A DNA stretch of 52,968 nucleotides from Paenibacillus plantarum (GCF_013141695.1 NZ_WHNY01000044.1:1-52968), one strand, 5' to 3'. Shown: positions 43,891 to 52,388, counted from the first letter of the stretch. Translations and numbers: made by a program. Notes: generated from the letters alone by a model not told the origin.

Positions 43891-43933
43891 AAAAAGAGAA
43901 GGCTGCCGAGATCAATTGATCGGCAGCCTTCTC
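43891..43933 (-). terminator. Terminator of the copD-ynfA operon, carrying the repeat hairpin
   Basis: Perfect 13-base arms GAGAAGGCTGCCG (43896-43908) and CGGCAGCCTTCTC (43921-43933). Read on the minus strand, the stem runs into TTTTT, so it terminates transcription coming from the metal genes. The stem is the same as in the element at 11399-11506, and TTAACGGG follows it here too. On the plus side no T run follows. Confidence 0.7.
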
Positions 43934-43989
43934 CGTTAACGGGAGTTTAGCCTGGTGGTAGCTTGAGATTTTGAATATTTATGAATCTA

Positions 43990-44322
43990 TTAACTTCTTG
44001 GAGCCCATAGCATGATCGACACGCCTACAACGCAAACAAAAGCGCCTATCCAATCGTACATATCGGGTGTTTTTTTATCGACGAACATACCCCAGAGTAC
44101 AGCAAGAACAACAAACACGCCACCGTATGCTGCATAGACGCGACCAAATGTTGGGAAACTTTGCAACGTTGGGATAATACCATAAGCAACAAGGATGAGG
44201 CTTCCGATGATACCATACCAGAGGGGCTTTGATTCGCGCAACCATAGCCATACCATGTATCCGCCGCCAATTTCGGCAAGTCCTGCAATAATAAAAATAA
44301 ATATAGTCAACAACAAAATCAT
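43990..44322 (-). CDS. ynfA: YnfA/UPF0060 family small membrane protein
   Basis: 110 residues with four hydrophobic helices, the usual size and form of the UPF0060 family. Characteristic segments are LAEIGGGYMVWLWLRE (15-30), FGRVYAAYGGVFVVLAVLWG (59-78) and a C-terminal DWIGAFVCVVGVSIML. Members resemble small multidrug resistance transporters and have been linked to efflux in enteric bacteria. An AGGAG site lies within a 12-base gap after the copD stop, so the two are one operon next to metal-resistance genes. A role in metal or toxin export is inferred only. Confidence 0.9.
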   Translation of the reverse strand: MILLLTIFIFIIAGLAEIGGGYMVWLWLRESKPLWYGIIGSLILVAYGIIPTLQSFPTFGRVYAAYGGVFVVLAVLWGMFVDKKTPDMYDWIGAFVCVVGVSIMLWAPRS

Positions 44323-44334
44323 TTACTCCTTTCG

Positions 44335-45426
44335 CTATATCACACTAACCATAACTGCCACATATGTTACCACTGCAAGAATAAGACCCATACAGATGAC
44401 CGCCATTGAGGCTTTCTGTCTTTTGACAAAAACAAAGAGCATTGTGAAAATAAGCAGTGCCGCTAGCAGCAGGAGAACAACACTCCATAAATTCACCCCG
44501 ATTTTAACCATAAAATCAGCAGGAAGTTGATTAAACAAAGTAAATAAACTAGATGGTTGTGTCAATTTGATTGTATTTTCAATACTTAACTCATGGGGTG
44601 GATTCTGTTGTCCCATTACTGAAGTTGCCGATAGAACAAGAATGGCCATTATACTTTCAGCGCGGATCCAAGGTTTTGGATCGTAGTTCGGATTTGATAC
44701 GAATTTGCGCTTGGTAAGGAATCCATTCATAAAAGCAATAACGAGTAGAGGAATAATCAATACATGTTTGATTAGTAATGTTTGTCCATATGTAATCATC
44801 CAGGAATTTAAATACTCTGGCACAATAAATTTCATCAGAATAAGTCCTGCAACAACTGTTATAGATACACAAACTAGGGCAACAGGGCTAAACCATTTGA
44901 AGAAAGCTTGCCAATGCTGCTGATCTTTCGAGAACCAAGCTGCGACTAGCAATATGCCGATCCAAACGGAGACAGCAAGAAAGTGAGTGCTATGTGTTAT
45001 AAATCCTTTTATGGCAAAGTTCGATGCACAATGACTAGCCCAGCCAAAAGCTCCAATCAACCCTAGAGTGAATATTAAGCCAAGGATATCTACAAATGGA
45101 TCTTTTTTGGATCCACGCAGAACCCTAATAAATATTAAAGCGCAAGAGAAAAAGAGGGTATATAACCATGCATGTCCCATTTTAAAATCAAGAAGAACGC
45201 CTTTTCCGATAACCCAGTAACTCTCTCCAAAATCCTTGGCAAAGAAATCAATGATTTTAAATACAGGAGCAAAAGATAATAGAGCTATTCCAGCTGCACA
45301 TACAATGATCAGCCAATTGGGGATTTCGATTGTAGGCCTTTTATCTTCAGGCACCAGACTTAAAATTTGTCCCCCAGTAAGGATGCAAAAACAAACGTAC
45401 AGTAAAGTCTCCGTTACATATATCAT
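44335..45426 (-). CDS. CopD family copper-related membrane protein (copy 1)
   Basis: 363 residues, eight or nine hydrophobic helices. The CopD-domain core includes GWASHCASN, THSTHFLAVSVWIGILL and TYGQTLLIKHVLIIPL, with His residues that could bind copper within the membrane. It is paralogous to the protein at 49343, which has ASHSAS, AHTTHFVSAMVWIGVLF and SFGQAMLIKHLLIVPI. It is separated from the lipoprotein gene by a divergent promoter region carrying two inverted repeats. CopD proteins are proposed to move copper across the inner membrane with CopC; no CopC lies on this strand. Confidence 0.87.
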   Translation of the reverse strand: MIYVTETLLYVCFCILTGGQILSLVPEDKRPTIEIPNWLIIVCAAGIALLSFAPVFKIIDFFAKDFGESYWVIGKGVLLDFKMGHAWLYTLFFSCALIFIRVLRGSKKDPFVDILGLIFTLGLIGAFGWASHCASNFAIKGFITHSTHFLAVSVWIGILLVAAWFSKDQQHWQAFFKWFSPVALVCVSITVVAGLILMKFIVPEYLNSWMITYGQTLLIKHVLIIPLLVIAFMNGFLTKRKFVSNPNYDPKPWIRAESIMAILVLSATSVMGQQNPPHELSIENTIKLTQPSSLFTLFNQLPADFMVKIGVNLWSVVLLLLAALLIFTMLFVFVKRQKASMAVICMGLILAVVTYVAVMVSVI

Positions 45427-45469
45427 TGAATTCCGTTCTCCTATTAGTCCATTTTTTAACCGTTTCGAA

Positions 45470-45491
45470 CATATTATATCTTACTAATATG
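45470..45491 (-). promoter_or_regulatory. Inverted-repeat operator overlapping the copD promoter
   Basis: CATATTA (45470-45476) and TAATATG (45485-45491) are perfect arms with an 8-base spacer. On the minus strand, a consensus TATAAT -10 (45478-45473) lies inside. The half-site CATATTAG is shared with the arsR promoter. Confidence 0.6.
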
Positions 45492-45563
45492 ATGGTAAAG
45501 TCTATGAAATCATACAATTTAATGAACATTGGCTAAAAATGGCTGCGCCACATAGAAAATGTG

Positions 45564-45587
45564 ATATATTAGAAAAAGCTAATATAT
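45564..45587 (+). promoter_or_regulatory. Inverted-repeat operator before the PCYCGC lipoprotein gene
   Basis: ATATATTAG (45564-45572) and CTAATATAT (45579-45587) are perfect 9-base arms with a 6-base spacer, ending 12 bases before the start codon. The same arms and spacer length appear at 46136-46157. Confidence 0.65.
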
Positions 45588-45598
45588 GAGGTGAAGCA

Positions 45599-46093
45599 AT
45601 GAAACATTCGGTAAAGAAAATGATGATTGTATTATCTATGGCGGCAGTACTTACTGCATGTGGTTCACAAAAAGTTACATCAGACGAAGACCATTCAGAA
45701 CACCAGGAGCATGCTAGTGGTGATCTACAAGAGAAAACGGCATCAGTCAATGTGTTGCCAACCTTCTTAAAAGGACAGACAGAGCAAATTCGATTAGTCT
45801 ATGAAGCTTCGGGACGGGCAACTGATATATTGAAATGGATACCTTGTTATTGTGGATGTGGAGAAAGTGCTGGGCATACCAGCAATATGAACTGTTTTGT
45901 AAAAGAGGTTAATAAGGATGGTTCCGTCGTATGGGATGACCATGGTACTCGCTGTGGAGTTTGCTTACAAATTGCTGTCCAGTCCATAAAAATGAAGCAG
46001 GATGGAAAATCATTAAAAGAAATTCGTGAAACGATTGATAATACTTATAAAAAGGGATATTCAAGTCCAACAAAAACGCCTATGCCAATATAA
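45599..46093 (+). CDS. PCYCGC-motif lipoprotein
   Basis: 164 residues. The signal peptide ends in VLTAC (Cys21 lipidated). A His-rich stretch DHSEHQEHA (31-39) follows and could bind metal. The core has WIPCYCGCGESAGH (80-93), the signature of the PCYCGC family of Gram-positive lipoproteins, plus Cys99, Cys119 and Cys122 in CGVC. The family's role is not established; the many Cys and His residues fit metal binding or redox work at the cell surface. It has its own operator and terminator, and sits beside the metal-sensing repressor. Confidence 0.88.
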   Translation: MKHSVKKMMIVLSMAAVLTACGSQKVTSDEDHSEHQEHASGDLQEKTASVNVLPTFLKGQTEQIRLVYEASGRATDILKWIPCYCGCGESAGHTSNMNCFVKEVNKDGSVVWDDHGTRCGVCLQIAVQSIKMKQDGKSLKEIRETIDNTYKKGYSSPTKTPMPI

Positions 46094-46098
46094 ATACC

Positions 46099-46125
46099 AA
46101 ACCCCCATTCCAAAGATGGGGGTTT
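46099..46125 (+). terminator. Terminator of the PCYCGC gene
   Basis: AAACCCCCAT (46099-46108) and ATGGGGGTTT (46116-46125) are perfect 10-base arms with a 7-base loop. The stem starts six bases after the stop; the T tract is short. Confidence 0.75.
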
Positions 46126-46128
46126 AAT

Positions 46129-46178
46129 TTGACACATATATTAGAGTCAGCTAATATGATGATGAATAATCATATTAG
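46129..46178 (+). promoter_or_regulatory. arsR-cadA promoter with built-in operators
   Basis: TTGACA (46129-46134) is followed after exactly 17 bases by TAATAT (46152-46157). Between and across them lies ATATTAG-6-CTAATAT (46138-46157). A further copy, ATCATATTAG (46169-46178), forms a perfect 10-base inverted repeat with CTAATATGAT (46151-46160). A dimeric repressor bound here would block polymerase, which fits autoregulation by the ArsR-family protein encoded 30 bases downstream. Confidence 0.7.
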
Positions 46179-46207
46179 TGAAAACTATTTAGTTGGAGGA
46201 AACCAAA

Positions 46208-46549
46208 ATGATTCAAAATCAATTAGATGTTAAAGCCAAATTCATGCGCGGGTTTAGTGATAAAACTAGGCTTCAAATCTTGGATTGCATCAAAGATAAA
46301 GAAAAAACAGTCTCCCAAATCATTGAAGAAATTCAAGGAAATCAATCAAATATCTCTCAACATCTTACATGTTTAAAGGGCTGTGGAATTATCGTTGGAA
46401 GGCAAGAGGGGAAATATGTGTATTACAGCCTCAGAAACGAGCAAATCAAACAGTTTTTAAGCATTATGGAAGATGTTTTCATGCAAGTTGAAGAGGAAGT
46501 AGCTGCTTGTGATAAAAATGATCAATTGGATTGTTGCAGTAATAAGTAA
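46208..46549 (+). CDS. ArsR/SmtB family metal-sensing repressor, CmtR-like
   Basis: 113 residues from the ATG at 46208, seven bases after GGAGGA. Winged helix: DKTRLQILDCI, then the recognition helix in NQSNISQHLTCLKGCGI and the wing GRQEGKYVYYSL. The classical CadC/ArsR site ELCVCDL is absent. Instead Cys55 and Cys59 in the recognition helix (TCLKGCG) and Cys101 near the C-terminus match the Cys57, Cys61 and Cys102 set of mycobacterial CmtR, a Cd/Pb sensor. An additional LDCC ends the protein. It should release DNA when Cd or Pb binds, inducing the ATPase gene that starts 14 bases later. Confidence 0.88.
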   Translation: MIQNQLDVKAKFMRGFSDKTRLQILDCIKDKEKTVSQIIEEIQGNQSNISQHLTCLKGCGIIVGRQEGKYVYYSLRNEQIKQFLSIMEDVFMQVEEEVAACDKNDQLDCCSNK

Positions 46550-46562
46550 AGAGGTGGACAAA

Positions 46563-48719
46563 ATGAGTGTAGATAATGAGAATAAAGATTCTTGTTGCTC
46601 AGATACAAACTGCGAACAGATAATGGGTAAAGGAAAAATCTATGTCATCGAAGGAATGGATTGCAGTTCCTGTGCACGGACGATAGAAAATCATCTAAAA
46701 TCTCTTCCTTCAGTCACAAGTGCAAGTGTCAATTTCTCAACCGGTAAAATGATAGCTGAGCATGATATCTCCGTAGAAGACGTCATTAAAGAAATATCAA
46801 AAGCCGGCTATAAAGCATCCCTTGTTTCGAGAAATCAGAAGAATACAGTATCTAAAAAAGATAACTCAGGTAGGAATCTAATTGTATTTTCAGGAGTTCT
46901 ACTTCTTTTTGGTTGGATTGGCTCTTACACAAATGTATCACCAAACTTTACTACACTACTTTACGGTATATCCATTATCATCGGTGGTTATAAGCCAGCC
47001 AGAAGCGCCTATTATGCAGTGAAAAGCCGATCACTGGATATGAATGTATTGATGACAGCAGCTGTTCTAGGTGCCGCGGCAATTGGTCAATGGCTAGAGG
47101 GAGCTACAGTTGTTTGGTTGTTTGCACTAGGAAATGTACTGCAAACAATGTCTATTGAGAAGACCCGAAATTCAATTCGAAGTTTAATTGATCTGGCCCC
47201 TCCAGAAGCGTTCGTAAAAATGGGTCAGGAGCTTATCAGGAAACCTGTAGAGGAAATTTCTATTGCTGATGTTATTGTTATTAAACCAGGGGATAAAATT
47301 CCGTTAGATGGACTTGTCATTGCTGGGGAATCAAGTGTCAATCAGTCGCCGATTACAGGCGAATCCATTCCAGTCGATAAGCATATTGGCGATAGTGTAT
47401 TTGCAGGTACAATAAACGAACATGGATCATTGGAGATTAAGGTAACTAAACTTGTTGAAGATACGACCATATCCAAAATCATTCACCTTGTAGAAGAAGC
47501 GCAAGAGCAGAAAGCTCCAACAGAAGCATTTGTAGATACATTTGCCCGTATATATACGCCAATTGTGTTTATTCTTGCACTTGTTGTGATGTTTCTGCCC
47601 CCACTACTTGATTATGGAACTTGGGGAAATTGGTTTTATAAAGGGTTAGAATTGTTAGTTATCGCCTGTCCTTGTGCTTTGGTCATTTCAACACCGGTAG
47701 CCATTGTTTCAGCCATAGGAAATGCAGCTAAGAATGGGGTACTGATCAAAGGTGGTGCATTTTTAGAAATAGCAGGAAGGATTTCAACAATTGCCTTCGA
47801 TAAGACGGGTACGCTAACCGAGGGAAAACCGAAGGTATCTCAAGTTGTTCTAACAGGAACAAGTGAAAACGAGTTGCTTGCGATTGCTCGAACGCTAGAA
47901 GAATACTCGACTCACCCTATTGCCAAGGCAGTTGTTGAGTACGCCAATGATAAGGGTGTCCCTGTTCTTCGAGGTGAAACATTCAGAAATATCGTTGGCC
48001 AAGGTGTCAGCGCATGGATTGGAGATAGTGAATACTTTGCAGGAAACATGAAATTGTTCAAGGAACTCAGTACTACTTTAGAAGTGCTGGAACCACAAAT
48101 TTTATCCCTTCAACAAGAAGGAAATACAATTGTGATTATAGGGACAAGCGAGACAATAATAGGTGTTATTGCTGTTTCGGATGCTATTCGTAGTACATCC
48201 GTGAAAGCTCTTAAAGGACTCCAAGCTGTTGGTATCCATCAAGTTGTCATGTTAACAGGTGACAATGAAGGGACAGCTAACAAAGTTGCTTCTCAAACGG
48301 GAGTTACCCGTTATTTTGCGCAATTAATGCCCGAGGATAAAGTCAATGCTGTCAAAAAGCTTCAAAAAGAAGGACACATTGTCGCCATGGTTGGAGATGG
48401 CATCAACGATGCTCCTGCACTTGCAACTGCATACCTTGGAATAGCGATGGGTGGTGCTGGTACCGATACAGCTATGGAAACAGCCGATATCGTACTTATG
48501 GCGGATAATCTTGAAAAATTACCACATACGATTCATTTAAGCCGTAAATCCGTACAGATCATTAAACAGAATATATGGTTTTCTATTATAATAAAAATCG
48601 TAGCTTTGCTTCTTATTTTCCCTGGGCTTTTGACATTATGGATGGCTGTTTTTAGTGATACGGGGGCAGCATTGCTTGTTATTTTAAACAGCTTACGATT
48701 GTTACGACTGCGGAAGTAA
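46563..48719 (+). CDS. cadA: P1B-type Cd/Zn/Pb-transporting ATPase
   Basis: 718 residues from the ATG at 46563 (GAGGTGG five bases upstream); the frame extending into arsR is not used. The N-terminal tail has a Cys-rich DSCCSDTNC, then one heavy-metal-associated domain with GMDCSSCA (Cys34, Cys37). The transport motif CPC is at 369-371, the phosphorylation site DKTGT at Asp413, and the ATP-binding HP, TGDNEGTA and GDGINDAP motifs follow. A membrane Asp in FSDTGAALLVILNSLRLLRL near the end is the signature of divalent Zn/Cd/Pb pumps rather than copper pumps. It exports metal from the cytoplasm. Confidence 0.95.
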   Translation: MSVDNENKDSCCSDTNCEQIMGKGKIYVIEGMDCSSCARTIENHLKSLPSVTSASVNFSTGKMIAEHDISVEDVIKEISKAGYKASLVSRNQKNTVSKKDNSGRNLIVFSGVLLLFGWIGSYTNVSPNFTTLLYGISIIIGGYKPARSAYYAVKSRSLDMNVLMTAAVLGAAAIGQWLEGATVVWLFALGNVLQTMSIEKTRNSIRSLIDLAPPEAFVKMGQELIRKPVEEISIADVIVIKPGDKIPLDGLVIAGESSVNQSPITGESIPVDKHIGDSVFAGTINEHGSLEIKVTKLVEDTTISKIIHLVEEAQEQKAPTEAFVDTFARIYTPIVFILALVVMFLPPLLDYGTWGNWFYKGLELLVIACPCALVISTPVAIVSAIGNAAKNGVLIKGGAFLEIAGRISTIAFDKTGTLTEGKPKVSQVVLTGTSENELLAIARTLEEYSTHPIAKAVVEYANDKGVPVLRGETFRNIVGQGVSAWIGDSEYFAGNMKLFKELSTTLEVLEPQILSLQQEGNTIVIIGTSETIIGVIAVSDAIRSTSVKALKGLQAVGIHQVVMLTGDNEGTANKVASQTGVTRYFAQLMPEDKVNAVKKLQKEGHIVAMVGDGINDAPALATAYLGIAMGGAGTDTAMETADIVLMADNLEKLPHTIHLSRKSVQIIKQNIWFSIIIKIVALLLIFPGLLTLWMAVFSDTGAALLVILNSLRLLRLRK

Positions 48720-48754
48720 GTAGCTAATATCAATTCATATTTGGGGGATATCTA

Positions 48755-49342
48755 ATGTTCACTATTCAAAGAAGTAGCCTTTTTGCAAAACTAGTCATGG
48801 TATTGAGTATTTTATTTGTAAGTTTGACTTTATCTTTTTCAAATCCTGCCTTGGCTCATACGGGATTTGATAAGTCGAATCCTCCAGCAAATGCAGTGGT
48901 TACGGATGAATTAAAAGAACTCACACTAACATTTGAAGGTAAACTGGAGAGCTTAAGTACATTTAAGTTGTTTGATAGCAAAAAACAGGAGATTAAATTA
49001 GATAAATTACTGCTTAAAGAGAAGGTTATGACAGGGATTTTGAGTCAACCATTATCAAACGGCACTTATGAAGTACAGTGGACCATTGTCGGTGAGGATG
49101 GACATCCGATTCAAGGGAAGTACTCTTTTTCGGTGCAAAGAGAAGGGGACAAGCAGGCACAAACAGAATTAAAGACTTCACCTTCACCGTCTGCAACAGT
49201 TGTACCTACTAGCACACCGTCTCCAAGTGCTACAGAAGTTGAGGAAGTATCTACATCATCCAATTATCTAATTTATGTAGGAATTAGTGCATTAGTAATT
49301 ATTGCGCTTGTTATTCTGTTATTAGCTAGGAGGAAAAAGTAG
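48755..49342 (+). CDS. copC: CopC-like copper-binding protein with membrane anchor
   Basis: 195 residues. The signal peptide is cut after ALA (34), leaving His35 as the first residue of the mature protein, the arrangement needed for the CopC copper site. VGEDGHPIQGKYSFSV (about 109-124) supplies the usual Asp and His. A Ser/Thr/Pro linker (145-165) and a single C-terminal membrane helix with RRKK anchor it outside the membrane. The copD copy starts immediately after its stop, so the two form a CopC-CopD pair. It lies 35 bases after cadA, suggesting a shared transcript. Confidence 0.9.
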   Translation: MFTIQRSSLFAKLVMVLSILFVSLTLSFSNPALAHTGFDKSNPPANAVVTDELKELTLTFEGKLESLSTFKLFDSKKQEIKLDKLLLKEKVMTGILSQPLSNGTYEVQWTIVGEDGHPIQGKYSFSVQREGDKQAQTELKTSPSPSATVVPTSTPSPSATEVEEVSTSSNYLIYVGISALVIIALVILLLARRKK

Positions 49343-50425
49343 TTGCTCTATGTATTATCGGAAGCTCTGCTTTATTGCTGCTACGCAATCCTTACTGGTG
49401 TAAGTATTCTTGCCCTTTTACCTGACAATAAAAAGCCCCGTTATCACATCTCAGATAATACCTTGACATGGGTTTTACTTGGAATTGTCTTACTATCGCT
49501 TGTTCAGGTGATAAAAATCATTGTTTTCTATAAGGAAATTCTAGGGTATGACATTCCCTATTTACTCTTTACGGTGCTAAGTGACTATAAAATTGGTAAT
49601 GCCTGGTTTACGACCGTGATAACCGCTATGGTAATGTTACTTTTCTTGGGTTTAAAACCAAACTCAAAGGCGATCAAGTATAAATGGAAAGCGATTCCCA
49701 TTTTAACATTGATTTTGCTTATTGCATTTGGATATGCGAGCCATTCCGCCTCTTTGTATGGATGGTCTGGCTTTGCAGCGCATACGACCCATTTTGTTAG
49801 TGCCATGGTTTGGATTGGTGTACTTTTTGTTGTGGGGTGGTTTACAGTCGAACTTAAGAACTGGTCTCCATTTCTGAAGTGGTTTTCACCAATGGCAATT
49901 GTATGTGTCTCTCTAAACATCATAGCAGGGTTATTGTTAATGAGCAGACTATCTCCCTATTATGTAAGCTCTTGGATTACATCGTTCGGTCAAGCTATGC
50001 TAATCAAACATCTTTTAATCGTTCCGATAATTGCTTTGGCACTCATTAATACATTTTTGTTACGTAAAGAAAGTAATAAAACATTGTCCTGGATGAGAGC
50101 TGAAAGCATTGTTATTATTATATTGCTCGTAGTTACAGCATTCATGGGTCAGCAAGAGCCTCCTCACGGGGATCTAACAACAATTCTCGATGATGGGCCA
50201 CCATTGCCTTGGTTTACGTATATAAGTGGTTTCGATGTGAGCAGAGGAGAAGACATGGAAATTATCCCGAATGTGGCAAGCCTATGTCTTGCTGCAGCTG
50301 GGATCATTGCAATTTTAGGTGGTTTGCTCTGGTCTTGGAAAAAGAAGATGGCTATTTGGTCAGTTTCAGCTGCGTTGTTTTTTGTTATTTGTGGTTATTT
50401 GGCTTTGATGTTTTCGATAGCATGA
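49343..50425 (+). CDS. copD: CopD family copper-related membrane protein (copy 2)
   Basis: 360 residues from TTG directly after the copC stop, with AGGAGG nine bases upstream. About nine membrane helices; core segments are GYASHSASLYG, HTTHFVSAMVWIGVLFVVGW and FGQAMLIKHLLIVPIIAL, and the C-terminal part contains GQQEPPHGDL, paralleled by GQQNPPHELS in copy 1. The two copies are clearly paralogous across their length. It probably works with CopC in copper acquisition or handling. A weak GAGGT/ACCTC stem at 50424-50443 may end the transcript. Confidence 0.9.
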   Translation: MLYVLSEALLYCCYAILTGVSILALLPDNKKPRYHISDNTLTWVLLGIVLLSLVQVIKIIVFYKEILGYDIPYLLFTVLSDYKIGNAWFTTVITAMVMLLFLGLKPNSKAIKYKWKAIPILTLILLIAFGYASHSASLYGWSGFAAHTTHFVSAMVWIGVLFVVGWFTVELKNWSPFLKWFSPMAIVCVSLNIIAGLLLMSRLSPYYVSSWITSFGQAMLIKHLLIVPIIALALINTFLLRKESNKTLSWMRAESIVIIILLVVTAFMGQQEPPHGDLTTILDDGPPLPWFTYISGFDVSRGEDMEIIPNVASLCLAAAGIIAILGGLLWSWKKKMAIWSVSAALFFVICGYLALMFSIA

Positions 50426-50587
50426 GGTAGGCAATTACACCTCGTTTAATCGGATTATTGGTTAGAAGACCATTATATTGCTTTTAGTACAGTTACAGGG
50501 GGTCTATATTTGAAGTGCATAATCGTTGAAGGGATGGATAGAGTACTTCTTATAGGAATTATAAAATAACAAATAGGGTGTGAAAAC

Positions 50588-50995
50588 TTGAGTATTACTT
50601 GTCGCTCAGATATTCCTAGTAAAGCTGATTATTATAACTTATTTCAGACTACTGGATGGAATTCAAAAGGAACTTGGAATGCTGACATACTTTATGAAGC
50701 AATAAAGAATAGTTGGCATATCGTAACTCTTTACGATAATGAGAAGCTTGTAGCATCTGGTCGCCTAGTATCGGATGGATATATACAATGTTTTATTTGT
50801 GAGATGATTGTTTTACCTGAGTATCAAAATAGAGGAATCGGCAAAAGAATTATGAACGAACTTTTAGAACATTGTAAAACCAATGGTATTAGATGGGTTC
50901 AATTAGCCTGCGCAAAAGGTAAAAAAGAGTTTTATGAAAAATTCGGATTTCAATCTAGAGAATCTGATGCTCCTGGAATGAATTTATTTCTTTGA
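50588..50995 (+). CDS. GNAT family N-acetyltransferase
   Basis: 135 residues from a TTG start with AGGGTG upstream. GNAT motifs are complete: CEMIVLPEYQNRGIGKRIMN (acetyl-CoA loop QNRGIG) and a C-terminal KEFYEKFGFQSR. The N-terminal part includes the Y..LF..TGW pattern of the small YjdJ/arylamine-like GNAT group. Substrate unknown. It stands alone and ends at the terminator at 51016. Confidence 0.87.
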   Translation: MSITCRSDIPSKADYYNLFQTTGWNSKGTWNADILYEAIKNSWHIVTLYDNEKLVASGRLVSDGYIQCFICEMIVLPEYQNRGIGKRIMNELLEHCKTNGIRWVQLACAKGKKEFYEKFGFQSRESDAPGMNLFL

Positions 50996-51015
50996 GTTAA
51001 AGGATAAGAATAGTG

Positions 51016-51047
51016 GAGGAGCTTGCCTAGCGGCTGCTCTTTTTTTG
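51016..51047 (+). terminator. Rho-independent terminator
   Basis: GAGGAGC (51016-51022) pairs with GCTGCTC (51033-51039) with one mismatch, followed by eight T residues. Confidence 0.65.
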
Positions 51048-51126
51048 TTCGTTCAAGTATAGATTGAATTAGGGAACATTCGTTTTGTATGATTATACAT
51101 ATACCTAATTACTGGGAGGATTCTAA

Positions 51127-51636
51127 ATGGAGATCGCCTTAGAGCTACTTGAAAGTATGCTAGTTAAATTTAGGTCAGAAAAGAAATGGACACTTCAAGC
51201 CATAGAACAATTGTCCCAAGAAGACATTACATCTTCACCGACATCGGAAAGTAACAGCATCGCTAACCTAATTGCCCATATTAGAGGTGCGGTTCACTCT
51301 CGAGTCGAAACTATTCTGCTGGATATTCCAGACATAAGAGAAAGGGATAAAGAATTTGAAAAAGGGTTAGAAATGTCTAAAGAACAAGCTTTAAAAAAGA
51401 TCATGGATGCTTTTGATATACTTATAAAATACCTTGAACATCTCAAATCCAGACCTGAGTTATTAATGTCACAACCCTTCATTAATCGTCCGCCTCTTAC
51501 ATATAGCCAGGTAAATAATGAGACGACAGCTCTTAATCTTATGATGTCAATGTTTAGAGAGGTCCATTTTCATAGTGGGCAAATCATCTATGCTGCCAAG
51601 ATAAGAAAGGGACGGCTCATTTGGAATTACGATTAA
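51127..51636 (+). CDS. DinB/YfiT-like four-helix metal-binding protein (DUF1572 type)
   Basis: 169 residues, nearly all helical, preceded by GGGAGG. Conserved His residues sit at the expected points of the DinB-like fold: NLIAHIRGAVHSR (around 47-59) and REVHFHSGQIIYAAK (around 142-156). These bind a divalent metal. Members act as thiol transferases or have no known function. No operon partner; nothing here fixes its role. Confidence 0.82.
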   Translation: MEIALELLESMLVKFRSEKKWTLQAIEQLSQEDITSSPTSESNSIANLIAHIRGAVHSRVETILLDIPDIRERDKEFEKGLEMSKEQALKKIMDAFDILIKYLEHLKSRPELLMSQPFINRPPLTYSQVNNETTALNLMMSMFREVHFHSGQIIYAAKIRKGRLIWNYD

Positions 51637-51718
51637 TGCAGTATAGTAACAGGAATCCTTATGTTATTGGCTTTCAATATAGTGGAAACAGACTAAACTA
51701 ACGGTGAATATAGCGCGG

Positions 51719-51744
51719 GAGCTGCTTCGATGCAGCTCTTTTTT
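51719..51744 (+). terminator. Rho-independent terminator
   Basis: GAGCTGC-TTCGAT-GCAGCTC (51719-51738) followed by six T residues. CTAACGG of the dispersed repeat family lies just upstream. Confidence 0.85.
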
Positions 51745-51827
51745 GATCCCATTAATTTTTAACTTTACAAAATCTGGGTTTCCCTTTAAGGTAGAGAATA
51801 AAAAAAATTACTAGAGGGAGTAGAACC

Positions 51828-52337
51828 ATGGACGAAAAAATACCGCTGTTTATAGTGACAGGTGCAAGTGGTACAGGGAAGACAGCAGTTTCTATGGAAC
51901 TGAGAAAATTATTACCAGATGTTGATGTTTTTGAACTCGATTCTATTCTTAGAATGGTAGGGGACGATGACTGGAATAAAGCTCAGAATATTTGGTTTCG
52001 TGTTGCTAGAAATGTAGCTGCTAGTGGACGAGTATCTATAATATGCGGAACGATAATGCCATGGGATGCTGAAAAGTGTGAGGATTTTCAATACTTTAAG
52101 GATAATATTTACTTTTTGAACTTACATTGTAACGATGAAACACGTGATTTACGATTACGTGCAAGAAATTGGTCAGAGGATTTGATTCAGGAACATAAAT
52201 CTTTTGCAAAGTGGTTGCTTGAAAATGCTGACAAAGCATACACCCCTCCAATGCCGACAGTCGATACTTCTAAAACGGTGGTAAAAGAAGTGGCTGTCCA
52301 AATATGTGAATGGGTGCATGGACATATAATCAACTAA
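51828..52337 (+). CDS. P-loop nucleoside/nucleotide kinase-like ATPase
   Basis: 169 residues with GAGGGAG before the ATG. The Walker A motif GASGTGKT is at residues 12-19, followed by a short AAA or adenylate-kinase-like fold; FELDSI (Asp38) sits where the substrate-binding acid is found. ARNWSED further on resembles a lid Arg. The family phosphorylates small molecules, but the substrate cannot be told. It has no partner gene. Confidence 0.8.
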   Translation: MDEKIPLFIVTGASGTGKTAVSMELRKLLPDVDVFELDSILRMVGDDDWNKAQNIWFRVARNVAASGRVSIICGTIMPWDAEKCEDFQYFKDNIYFLNLHCNDETRDLRLRARNWSEDLIQEHKSFAKWLLENADKAYTPPMPTVDTSKTVVKEVAVQICEWVHGHIIN

Positions 52338-52340
52338 GCA

Positions 52341-52357
52341 AACTGGTAACTATAGCT
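52341..52357 (+). repeat. Dispersed repeat, AACTATAGCT copy
   Basis: AACTGGTAACTATAGCT begins three bases after the kinase stop and shares AACTATAGCT with 8001-8019 and 11401-11419. Confidence 0.35.
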
Positions 52358-52388
52358 CAACCAGAAGCGAGGCTGACGATATAACTCC

